Assembly (NCBI RefSeq): GCF_003480435.1
Contig: NZ_QUJB01000012.1
Location: 23,212-87,211, forward strand
Origin: Clostridium sp. AM30-24
Lineage (GTDB): Bacteria; Bacillota; Clostridia; Lachnospirales; Lachnospiraceae
DNA length: 64,000 nucleotides
Reading direction: 5' to 3'
Shown: in pieces, positions 35,374 through 42,613 of the stretch
How positions within the stretch are numbered: the stretch's first letter is position 1
How the letters are laid out: every line of letters begins with the position of its first letter
The notes under the pieces: model-generated
What the model saw: the letters and a program-made list of their open reading frames with translations, nothing else
Databases searched by the model: none
Told to the model about the DNA's origin: nothing
Made by a program: the position numbers and the translations under genes

Positions 35374-35379
35374 ATTATA
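35374..35379 (-). promoter_or_regulatory. -10 box of the giant surface-protein gene
   Basis: Minus-strand TATAAT about 82 bases before the start codon. No -35 match is found at the right distance, but the tandem motif at 35406-35440 begins where the -35 should be, indicating activator dependence. Confidence 0.5.
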
Positions 35380-35405
35380 TGTCTGTTCCATACGCAATTC
35401 TTTCT

Positions 35406-35440
35406 GCACAAGATGTCAAATTTCCGCATAAGATGTCGAA
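35406..35440. promoter_or_regulatory. Tandem 20-bp-period regulatory motif before the giant surface-protein gene
   Basis: GCACAAGATGTCAAA (35406-35420) and GCATAAGATGTCGAA (35426-35440), 12 of 15 identical to each other and 20 bases apart. The first copy is identical to the one before the GHKL kinase gene, though the motif faces the other way relative to the -10. Confidence 0.65.
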
Positions 35441-35544
35441 ATCAGGAATGATTCTCAGGAAATAACTCCCGTTTTTTTCATGTATAAACTGCCCTGTTTT
35501 CGTGAATCATTTTTCTATGAAAACAAATTGCGGAGGTTCTTATC

Positions 35545-36321
35545 ATGGCAGGATATAAGGTTGAAATCTGCGGGGTAAATACTTCTAAACTCCCGCTTCT
35601 GACGAATGAGGAAAAAACCGACCTTTTCAGACGGATCCAGAATGGAGATACGGACGCAAGAGAAACATATATCAAGGGAAATTTAAGACTCGTCTTAAGC
35701 GTGATCCAGCGCTTTTCGGGCAGCAGTGAGAACGTGGATGACCTGTTCCAGATCGGGTGCATCGGCCTGATCAAAGCGATCGACAATTTCGATCTGTCGC
35801 AGAATGTAAAATTTTCCACGTATGCGGTTCCAATGATACTCGGTGAGGTAAGACGATACCTCAGGGACAACAATTCCATCCGGGTCAGCCGCTCGCTCCG
35901 GGATACCGCCTACAAAGCGTTGTCAGCAAGAGAACTTCTCACAAAGAAAAATTTACGGGAACCGACGATCATGGAGATCGCGGATGAGGTTGGAATCTCA
36001 AAGGAGGAAATCACCTACGCGATGGACGCGATCCAGAGCCCTGTGAGCCTCTATGAACCTGTCTACACCGACGGCGGTGACCCGCTCTGCGTCATGGACC
36101 AGATCAGTGATAAAAAAAACAGGGAGGAAAACTGGGTCGAACAGCTCTCGCTGAGCGAGGCGATGAAACATCTTCCGACCAGAGAACGCCACATTATCGA
36201 TATGCGCTTTTTTGAGGGGAAAACCCAGACCGAAGTTGCCTGCGAGATCGGGATCAGCCAGGCACAGGTGTCGAGACTTGAGAAGAATGCGCTGAAGTCT
36301 ATGAGAAATTATCTGTGTTGA
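35545..36321 (+). CDS. sigG: RNA polymerase sporulation sigma factor SigG
   Basis: A 258-residue forespore-specific sigma-70-family factor. The opening EICGVNTSKLPLL is the SigG hallmark (the anti-sigma contact segment). Region 2 contains DDLFQIGCIGLIKAIDNFD, region 3 follows LREPTIMEIADEVGISKEE, and region 4 HTH is TQTEVACEIGISQAQVSRLEK. It directs late forespore genes once engulfment is complete. GGAGG lies 8 bases before the ATG. A weak SigF/SigG-like -35 GTATA lies at 35482-35486. The gene stands alone here; sigE and spoIIGA, its usual neighbours, are not next to it. Confidence 0.96.
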   Translation: MAGYKVEICGVNTSKLPLLTNEEKTDLFRRIQNGDTDARETYIKGNLRLVLSVIQRFSGSSENVDDLFQIGCIGLIKAIDNFDLSQNVKFSTYAVPMILGEVRRYLRDNNSIRVSRSLRDTAYKALSARELLTKKNLREPTIMEIADEVGISKEEITYAMDAIQSPVSLYEPVYTDGGDPLCVMDQISDKKNREENWVEQLSLSEAMKHLPTRERHIIDMRFFEGKTQTEVACEIGISQAQVSRLEKNALKSMRNYLC

Positions 36322-36556
36322 AATTCAGTTGGTATCATCTTTTTGCTTACCAGGAAGTTTCTTAGAAATTTCCTGGTAACTGAACAAGTGAAAACACGCT
36401 TCGCGAGTTTCCTCTTGTTATCGCGACCGTCGCCAGGGTCTCGCGCAGGCGCGGACTTTGGCTCGTTGTTCGCGTAAAAAGAGCGTCCACTTCTTAAGTG
36501 AAACGCCCCAGAATAATCTATTTTTTGATGATTTTCTCTGATCTTTTCTTTCCTGG

Positions 36557-37254
36557 CTACAGTTCCTTCAGAACACTTCCGATATCTTCATTGATACAGA
36601 CCGCCTTCGCCTGAATGGCATCCGGTGCATAGGCTTCCCCGAGATTGATGCCTGCATACATGGCATCCGGCCATTCGGCTGTCATTCGCCAGAACGGGAA
36701 TTTTATGATCACCGGTGTATTCATTCCGGTGCCCAGATCCAGAAACATGGTTTTTACATTCCTGTGCCGTCTGAGGAACTCCGAATACCGATCCGATGCC
36801 TGATGCCATCCTTCGTCCTCGACGAAGGTATCGTCACAGCGCAGATTCATGCTCATCGGACGCCCGCAGTGCGGACAGTACGGAACCAGTTTTTCCGGAA
36901 CAGACATTTTTAACGTACCGTTTTCCGGACATGTCAGACGGTGATCCGCTCCGATCTCAAAGCCCTGGGACTCCACCATCCGGCGGACCATTTCCTCGTT
37001 TTCATAAGTTTCCTGGCAGCACGGACCGGAACACTGGAACAGGCCATAATCGCCCTGGGTGTAAAACAGTCTCTTTTTGTCAAATCCGGCCTTCTGCAAA
37101 CAGTGATCGACATTGGTCGTCAGCACAAAATAGTCCTTATCTTTCACCAGCCGCAGCAGGTCTTCATAGACCGGCTTCGGTGCATCCTGATAGCGGTTGA
37201 TCCAGATATAGCGGCTCCAGTATGCCCTGTATTCCTGTCCGTGCCGCCCGTTTT
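36557..37254 (-). pseudogene. 5'-truncated Sir2-family NAD-dependent deacylase
   Basis: About 232 codons of sirtuin sequence read without a stop. Recognisable segments run from YRAYWSRYIWINRY (from about 37231) through LTTNVDHC with the catalytic-site His, FYTQGDYGLFQC, a zinc-type Cys pair (CSGPCC, then YCPHCG), to NTPVIIKFPFW and the NLGEAYAP end. The N-terminal 75 to 80 residues of the family, including the NAD-binding GAGxS motif, are missing, and the frame runs directly out of the 3' end of the next upstream gene. No ATG is available; the first possible start is a GTG at 37147. It is presumably a deletion remnant of a class M-like sirtuin. Confidence 0.8.
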
Positions 37255-37650
37255 TTAGAACTGGTAAGGCGGGTTTCCGGAGAAGTCAGCGATCACGCCA
37301 TGCGGATTCTCTAAATAGAATACCTCGAAGATCGGGTTCTCCGCTGTCTGGTACTGGCTCTTTACGATCGGGTTTGCGATGCACATTTCTTTTGCTGCCA
37401 TGTTGTTCTCAAATACAGCCTTTCCGTGAAGACGGATCCATGCGTAATCCGGGCTGGAAACAGAGATCTCGATCTCCGGGTTTGCCTGCATATCCTTGTA
37501 AACCTCTTTCTGATTGTTTGTGCAAAACCATAATTTTCCATCCATCTCACCTGCAAACATGAACGGACGGCATTTCGCCTTTCCATCAGTTCCTACGGTT
37601 GCAAGGTACTGTACCGGGTTTGCCTGTAAAAATTCAACAACTTTCTTCAT
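37255..37650 (-). CDS. Pyridoxamine 5'-phosphate oxidase-family FMN-binding protein
   Basis: A 131-residue split-barrel flavoprotein (VEFLQANPVQYLATVGTDGKAKCRPFMF, then LWFCTNNQKEVYKDMQANPEIEISV). Small proteins of this kind bind FMN or similar cofactors; they are not true PdxH enzymes, and their substrates are mostly unknown. ATG 37648-37650 has GGAGG 8 bases upstream. It is divergent from an HxlR regulator and is probably controlled by it, with a 14-bp palindrome next to its -35. Its last codons abut the truncated sirtuin. Confidence 0.9.
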   Translation of the reverse strand: MKKVVEFLQANPVQYLATVGTDGKAKCRPFMFAGEMDGKLWFCTNNQKEVYKDMQANPEIEISVSSPDYAWIRLHGKAVFENNMAAKEMCIANPIVKSQYQTAENPIFEVFYLENPHGVIADFSGNPPYQF

Positions 37651-37717
37651 TTTGAATACCTCCATTATATCATTTTTCTTTTCGAAATCGAACCGGTTGC
37701 TTTTTTCTTTCGATGAC

Positions 37718-37747
37718 ATTATAATAACGCTGTAGAGACCATTTGAA
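37718..37747 (-). promoter_or_regulatory. Promoter of the FMN-binding protein gene
   Basis: Minus-strand -35 TTCAAA (37742-37747), 18-base spacer, -10 TATAAT (37718-37723). Confidence 0.5.
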
Positions 37748-37753
37748 AAGTAA

Positions 37754-37767
37754 GCACAATATTGTGC
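37754..37767. promoter_or_regulatory. Candidate HxlR operator
   Basis: GCACAATATTGTGC, a perfect 14-bp palindrome in the divergent region between the FMN-binding protein and HxlR genes, just upstream of the -35 of the former. Confidence 0.5.
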
Positions 37768-37823
37768 CGTAGTTACCAAAAGGAAACCATTGGATATATA
37801 AAGGAATTCAAGGAGGTAATTTT

Positions 37824-38204
37824 ATGCAGACAGATTCTTCTGTTTCCGGTACTGTCATCCCGATGCTCTCCCTGGCCGATCTTCCCGCTTGCCCGGTGGA
37901 GACGACGCTGACCCTGATCAGCGATAAATGGAAGGTCCTGATTCTCAGAGACCTGATGCCGGGGACAAAGCGCTTCGGCGAACTGAAAAAATCGATCGGC
38001 CATGTCTCCCAGAAAGTCCTGACTTCGCAGCTACGCCAGATGGAGGAGAGCGGACTTCTGACAAGGAAAGTGTACGCGGAGGTCCCGCCGCGCGTGGAAT
38101 ATACCCTGACCGACCTCGGCTGCAGCCTGAAACCGATCATGGACGCCATGTGGACGTGGGGTGAGCAGTATCAGGAACAGGTCCGGAAGTGTCAGGATGC
38201 CTAA
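37824..38204 (+). CDS. HxlR family transcriptional regulator
   Basis: A 126-residue winged-helix regulator. The HxlR core is seen in CPVETTLTLISDKWKVLILRD-like sequence at about 23-44, followed by LKKSIGHVSQKVLTSQLRQ, the recognition helix region. A Cys at residue 23 sits where several HxlR members carry a redox- or electrophile-sensing Cys. AAGGAGG lies ahead of the ATG. It is divergent from the FMN-binding protein gene, the usual arrangement of an HxlR sensor and an oxidoreductase it controls. Confidence 0.92.
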   Translation: MQTDSSVSGTVIPMLSLADLPACPVETTLTLISDKWKVLILRDLMPGTKRFGELKKSIGHVSQKVLTSQLRQMEESGLLTRKVYAEVPPRVEYTLTDLGCSLKPIMDAMWTWGEQYQEQVRKCQDA

Positions 38205-38212
38205 ACAAGTGA

Positions 38213-38263
38213 AAAAACGCTTCTGAGAAGATTCCAACATGAGAATCTCCCTCAGAAGCGTTT
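38213..38263. terminator. Bidirectional terminator between hxlR and the M20 peptidase gene
   Basis: AAAAAACGCTTCTGAG and CTCAGAAGCGTTTTTT arms form a perfect stem with a further GATTC/GAATC pairing inside. It serves both convergent genes. Confidence 0.85.
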
Positions 38264-38279
38264 TTTGCAATCTTCGCCT

Positions 38280-39632
38280 TTATTTCGCAGTCTCCCCGTA
38301 TCTTGTCAGAAGTTCCATGTAAAAATCGATGCTGTCCGCCAACTCTTCTACTCCCGTAAACTCATTGGCTGCATGGACATGGTGGTCTTCTCTCGCATAG
38401 ATTGTGGAAAAACGATAAACGCGGTCACTCATATCATAGACGAAGCGCGCATCCGTTCCTCCGAGCATCATCTCTGGGCACGGGATCACATCCCCATAGA
38501 TCTTACCGCCGATCTCGACAAGCAGATCCTTCATTGCGCCGTCATACAGAGATGTCGGTGACGCATCGCTGCCCTTCAGTACACGAACCTCCACCTCATC
38601 CGGCACGATCTCTTCCAGATGTTTCTTTACGCTCTCAACCGTATCTCCTTCAAGGACACGGCTGTTCACAACAGCAGTCACCTTTGCAGGAAGAATATTC
38701 GCCTGGGCAGATCCGGAAAGCATCGTCGGAACAACCGTCGTGTGGAACATGGCATCCAGCGCCGGATTCTTTTTCAGATACGGAACCAGCTTTTCCAGAT
38801 TCCCATCCGGGTTCTTTAACAGCTCCGCAAGTTCCGGATTCTCCTTCGCCATGTACGGGGCAAGAACTTCGAACCGGCGTCGGATCGTATCGGTCACACG
38901 GTACGGCATCGGATGTTCCTGGATCGCGATCAGTGCCTTCGCGATCATGGTCGTTGCGAAATTCTCACCCGGACGGCTGGAATGACCGCCCTTTGCTGTG
39001 TAGGAAAGTTCAAAATCGACGTAACCTTTTTCGCAGAGTCCGATCGTGCAGAGTGCCTTGTCATCGATCCCGTAGTCGCTTCCCGGGCGGACTCCGCCGC
39101 CTTCATCGAGAACAGCACCGAAGCGGATCCCGGTCCCTCTGAGGGTCTCCGCAGGGATCTTTCCGCCTGCGACCTCTTCCATATATCCGTAAGAAAGATA
39201 CAGATCATAATCCGGCTCATAGCCTTTTTCCAGAAGTGCCTCAACAGCCTCCAGCTGCCCGATCAGATTGCTCTTACAGTCGCTGGAACCGCGTCCCCAG
39301 ATCTTTCCATCTGCAATAGTTCCGGAATACGGCGGATATGTCCACTTTTCAGGGTCACCTTCCGGGACAACGTCCTGATGTGCCATAAGGAGAAGTGGAG
39401 CCGCTCCTGATTTCCCGGTTCCTTTCCAGTGGAAAAGAAGTCCTGCCTGATCCGTATGTTCCAGTGTCAGGTGTTTATGTACCAGCGGATATGTCTCCTG
39501 TAAATACTCATGAAATGCGTCAAATTTTGTATAATCTGTCAGTGAATTGTCTGCGTTGGATACCGTCGCAAAGCGCACCGCTCCTGCGAGATGCTCCGCA
39601 CTGACCATTGGATCAATCGTGTGTTTTTCCAT
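38280..39632 (-). CDS. M20/M25/M40 family metallo-hydrolase
   Basis: A 450-residue peptidase of the carboxypeptidase-S / PM20D1-like branch. Metal and catalytic motifs are LLLMAHQDVVPEGD, GRGSSDCKSN, YGYMEEVAGG and AVLDEGGG; the dimerisation/lid domain begins near AKGGHSSRPGENF. It would cleave peptides or N-acyl amino acids in the cytosol. AGGAGG lies upstream of the ATG. The thioesterase gene lies upstream on the same strand, about 110 bases away; co-transcription is possible but no functional link is evident. Confidence 0.92.
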   Translation of the reverse strand: MEKHTIDPMVSAEHLAGAVRFATVSNADNSLTDYTKFDAFHEYLQETYPLVHKHLTLEHTDQAGLLFHWKGTGKSGAAPLLLMAHQDVVPEGDPEKWTYPPYSGTIADGKIWGRGSSDCKSNLIGQLEAVEALLEKGYEPDYDLYLSYGYMEEVAGGKIPAETLRGTGIRFGAVLDEGGGVRPGSDYGIDDKALCTIGLCEKGYVDFELSYTAKGGHSSRPGENFATTMIAKALIAIQEHPMPYRVTDTIRRRFEVLAPYMAKENPELAELLKNPDGNLEKLVPYLKKNPALDAMFHTTVVPTMLSGSAQANILPAKVTAVVNSRVLEGDTVESVKKHLEEIVPDEVEVRVLKGSDASPTSLYDGAMKDLLVEIGGKIYGDVIPCPEMMLGGTDARFVYDMSDRVYRFSTIYAREDHHVHAANEFTGVEELADSIDFYMELLTRYGETAK

Positions 39633-39744
39633 GTGTCTCTCCTCCTTTTGCTGTCATTCGGGCTGTATGATGTTTCATGCAGCAGCCTGCTGTGTCTGTC
39701 AGCATTTATGCTGATCCGGGCTGTTTTCTCCACATCCCGCCGCT

Positions 39745-40470
39745 TTATTCTGCCTTTTTCTCCGCTTTCTCACTCATCGCTTTCGAATTTACGATCACGC
39801 GAAGGTGGGAACCTTCTCCGCATTTGCCCTTTTCATCGTTCACTTCGATGTCAAACCAGAGTTTTCTTCTCTCGATGCTGCGGAGTTTTGCAGTTGCTGT
39901 CACTTTCATACCGACCGGTGTCGGTGCAAGGTGGCGGCAGCGGATCTCCGCGCCGACGGTTGTCTGTCCTTCTTCAAGGTAAGACTTCGCGAGTTCCAGA
40001 GCCGCATCCTCCATCAGAGCTACCATATTCGGGGTGGAAAGGATCTTCGAACCGGCGCTGCCGATACGCTTTGCAGTCATATCATCAGTGACTGTCCATG
40101 TCAGGCTGTAGGTCGGAGCGTATAAATCTTCCTTATCCGCTAAGATCACTGCAACTGCTGTGCATGCCGGGCAGTCACAGTACTTTGCGCCTTCTGACTT
40201 GATCTTTTTCGCGTGATCCTCAATCCCGGCTGCCTTCTCTGCACCGAAGACCTTCTGTCCGTCCTCAGATCCTGCGAATTTGATCAGCCCGTCGATCGGG
40301 ATGATATCTGCCTCGATCTCAGCGATCAGCTTCTCTGCAGCCTCGTCCCGCTTCTCGGTATTGACTGCCTCCAGCCAGTTATTTCCTGCTTCTTTTGCCT
40401 CCGCACAGCAGGACGGCGCATTTACAAGCGCTTTTACTTTTTCGATCATTGCATCTGTCTTGCTCATCAT
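39745..40470 (-). CDS. Two-domain protein: Cys-rich N-terminal domain fused to an FlK-like hotdog thioesterase
   Basis: 241 residues. Residues about 1-112 form a helical domain with CC at 21-22 and a CDCPAC cluster (Cys98, 100, 103), a family of short clostridial proteins sometimes loosely labelled Hsp90 without real similarity. Residues about 118-232 are a hotdog domain like fluoroacetyl-CoA thioesterase FlK: STPNMVALMED supplies the Thr and Glu, and CRHLAPTPVGM the His, of the Thr-Glu-His triad. The likely reaction is hydrolysis of a short acyl-CoA. The Cys cluster could bind zinc or an Fe-S cluster. GGAGG lies 5 bases before the first of two adjacent ATGs. Confidence 0.82.
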   Translation of the reverse strand: MMSKTDAMIEKVKALVNAPSCCAEAKEAGNNWLEAVNTEKRDEAAEKLIAEIEADIIPIDGLIKFAGSEDGQKVFGAEKAAGIEDHAKKIKSEGAKYCDCPACTAVAVILADKEDLYAPTYSLTWTVTDDMTAKRIGSAGSKILSTPNMVALMEDAALELAKSYLEEGQTTVGAEIRCRHLAPTPVGMKVTATAKLRSIERRKLWFDIEVNDEKGKCGEGSHLRVIVNSKAMSEKAEKKAE

Positions 40471-40658
40471 TCTTTCCTCCGTTCGTTTTTAACTGTAAAC
40501 CAGTCATGCCTTGAAATCAGCAATTCTGTTCCCATTTTATCGCAGACCTTACAGAAATTCAATTATATTTTTTGCATTTTCAGAATTTTCTTCATAATTA
40601 AAAAAGCTTTCGCAATTATTCAGTGGAATATAAACGAATGTATCCTGACAGATCCATA

Positions 40659-40940
40659 TTATTCATCCGTCTGGCTGCATGCCTGAAGAAGATGTTCGTG
40701 CTCATACTTTTCTTTCGTCGCGAGCCCTCCGCGGATATGCCGTTCCGCCTTGTTGATATCCAGAACCACACGCGCCTGCGCCGCCAGAGACGGATCGATA
40801 TGGATCAGCCGGTCAGTCACGTCCTTATGCACCGTACTTTTCGAAATTCCAAACCGTTTTGCTGTCTGTCTCACCGTCGCATTCTCATCAATAATATAGT
40901 TCGCGATCTGGATCGCCCGCTCTTCAATATATTCCTTCAT
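40659..40940 (-). CDS. spoIIID: Stage III sporulation protein D (SpoIIID)
   Basis: A 93-residue DNA-binding protein controlling mother-cell gene expression after SigE. The helix-turn-helix reads TVRQTAKRFGISKSTVHKDV, almost invariant in the family, followed by DINKAERHIRGGLATKEKY and a short basic tail. GAGGGG precedes the ATG. Together with sigG it shows that this organism has the sporulation programme. Confidence 0.96.
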   Translation of the reverse strand: MKEYIEERAIQIANYIIDENATVRQTAKRFGISKSTVHKDVTDRLIHIDPSLAAQARVVLDINKAERHIRGGLATKEKYEHEHLLQACSQTDE

Positions 40941-41118
40941 AGGGGTTGCCCCTCGATGATATTTTTACCATCTTATTACAAGAGATGAAAATTTATACGC
41001 GCGGATGTGTATCATTCCCCGGAATTTCCCGTTTCGAAAAAAAAAATGTGCAGACCCGAGAACTTTCCGTAAAGAACTCAGATCTGCACATACCTTTTCC
41101 GTCTGTATTATTCTTACT

Positions 41119-41191
41119 TCGTAACTGTTCAGTGCCTCACAGTTACGAGCAAAAATCCATTCCAAATCGGCTTTGCCGATAGGATTTTTGC
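41119..41191. repeat. Dispersed intergenic repeat, family 2, copy E
   Basis: GCAAAAATCC (41149-41158) and GGATTTTTGC (41182-41191) arms with inner ATCGG/CCGAT pairing, preceded by GTAACTGTTCAGTGCCTCAC. It matches copy D at 29125-29200 and could act as terminator of the gene downstream of spoIIID's promoter region. Confidence 0.8.
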
Positions 41192-41196
41192 TCTTC

Positions 41197-41727
41197 TTAC
41201 TTCACAACGATCTGGCAGCTTCTCATAGTCTCCAGAGCCGCCTCATGCTTTTCCCTCGTAACGCCTGCCGCACATGCGGAATCCACAAAGACCGGTGTCT
41301 CCGGAAGGAACGCTTTGATCAGGAGCGCGTTTGAAACCACACAGATATCCGTGCAGAGTCCCACAAGCTCGATGGACTCGATCGGTGTCTTCTTATTTCT
41401 CTCAAGAAGATCTTCCGCCAGCTCCGGACATCCGAAGGTAATTTTCTCGTAAGTCGCCGCGTCACGCTCTATGGCGATCTTCTCAAGCTCCGGGATCAGG
41501 TCCCAGCCGTCTGTCCCCTTAATACAGTGAGGAACCGGAAGAAAATGTCCCTCCTGAGTATCCATATAGTTCTCGAAATGTGTGTCCTTCGTAAAGATCA
41601 CTTCCCCGTCAAACGTTTCCGCCTTTTTGACAACAGTCGGAACGATTGCCTCCGCATCCTTACTGCCGAGACTTCCATTCACAAAATCCTTCTGCATGTC
41701 CACAACGATCAAAATTTTTTCTGCCAT
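41197..41727 (-). CDS. Isochorismatase-family cysteine hydrolase (nicotinamidase-like)
   Basis: A 176-residue cytosolic amidase. The catalytic triad is visible as Asp10 (VVDMQKDF), Lys in FTKDTHFE and the nucleophile Cys in CTDICVVSNA, preceded by the cis-peptide region LVGLC. It resembles nicotinamidases that convert nicotinamide to nicotinate, but the substrate of isochorismatase-like hydrolases cannot be fixed from sequence. GGAAAGGGAG lies upstream of the ATG. Single gene ahead of the sortase unit. Confidence 0.92.
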   Translation of the reverse strand: MAEKILIVVDMQKDFVNGSLGSKDAEAIVPTVVKKAETFDGEVIFTKDTHFENYMDTQEGHFLPVPHCIKGTDGWDLIPELEKIAIERDAATYEKITFGCPELAEDLLERNKKTPIESIELVGLCTDICVVSNALLIKAFLPETPVFVDSACAAGVTREKHEAALETMRSCQIVVK

Positions 41728-41794
41728 GACTCCCTTTCCTTTCTCCGAATCCGGATCTGTCTAAGGTCGAGGATACCCCAGACCACCCGACATG

Positions 41795-42613
41795 TCAAGT
41801 CATTTTCGCCGCCACCACAAATCTTCCGTCTTTTGTGTGATAGCTGCAGGTAGACAATATCAGGATCTGTTCCCCATACTCCGGAATGATTCCCGTATCA
41901 TAGGCAGAATGTCCGCAAAGCCATGTGATCAACTCCCCGTATTCTTCCTCCGAAAGATCCCCGTCATAGCGGTAATACCGGAAGCCATCCTCGTCCTCAT
42001 AGAGTACTCTGGTCTCCACTGCCGCAAAAATCTCATAGGTACGCGGTGTTCCATCGACGTAGAAGCGGATGATCGGATGTTCCTTCCAGTAATCGGCCTG
42101 TTTGTAGGAATCCAGTGTCCCGAACATGGATCCGTTTTTCATATTGTGGCCGTAAATGATCATGCACTCTGTATCAACGCCGGAGGCCTCCCCGAGAAAC
42201 GGAGTCCCACCCGACGCATGGGAGCCGTCAAAGGCCCGCCGAAGATAATACTCCGGATCCGACTTCCGGTCCATCACCGGGTAATCGATCCTTGTTCCCG
42301 GAATCTTGAGCCAGCCGGCGTAATCGGCGTTTTCCCCCTGTAAAGCCGCGTATCCCGCAGCTTCCTTTAAAAGCTTCTCCCATTCCTCCGTCTTTTCCGG
42401 AGCCGGTGCTTCCGGAGCGCTGCTCACCGGCTCTGATGCGGGAACCTCGCCCGGAGCTTCCGACGCGTACTCCGCCGCAAGCCGGTTCAGGCTTTCGAAG
42501 GCCTCCGCCTCCTTTTTTGCCTCGAGGTAATCCCGTCCCACCATGAAGGCGGAGAAACAGAACACCGCACCGAATACCAGGATTCCTGCTTTGTACCAGA
42601 ACGGAGTTTTCAT
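41795..42613 (-). CDS. Class B sortase
   Basis: A 272-residue membrane transpeptidase. An N-terminal membrane anchor (about 8-25) is followed by a Pro/Ala/Glu spacer (50-80) and the sortase barrel: NADYAGWLKIPGTRIDYPV, catalytic His156 in IIYGHNM, Cys256 in LSTCSY and Arg264 in KDGRFVV. The STCSYxxxDGR pattern is that of class B. ATG 42613 overlaps the TGA of the upstream surface protein as ATGA, so it is translated by coupling, and its own ribosome site is weak. Its dedicated substrate is very probably that protein, with the VPATGD sorting signal. Confidence 0.93.
   Translation of the reverse strand: MKTPFWYKAGILVFGAVFCFSAFMVGRDYLEAKKEAEAFESLNRLAAEYASEAPGEVPASEPVSSAPEAPAPEKTEEWEKLLKEAAGYAALQGENADYAGWLKIPGTRIDYPVMDRKSDPEYYLRRAFDGSHASGGTPFLGEASGVDTECMIIYGHNMKNGSMFGTLDSYKQADYWKEHPIIRFYVDGTPRTYEIFAAVETRVLYEDEDGFRYYRYDGDLSEEEYGELITWLCGHSAYDTGIIPEYGEQILILSTCSYHTKDGRFVVAAKMT

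Noticed and set aside
35482..35512. SigF/SigG-type promoter ahead of sigG
   Set aside because: GTATA is present at 35482-35486, but the -10 region at the right distance matches the consensus only in part, so it is not listed as a feature.
36335..36480. GC-rich stretch with TTACCAGGAA/TTCCTGGTAA arms and CGCG-rich sequence after sigG considered as a structured RNA
   Set aside because: Beyond the short hairpin, which may just terminate sigG, no known RNA motif or conserved domain could be identified.
39745..40080. Hsp90 label for the N-terminal domain of the thioesterase fusion
   Set aside because: No GHKL ATPase motifs or Hsp90 signature are present; the label is a known loose name for short Cys-rich clostridial proteins.
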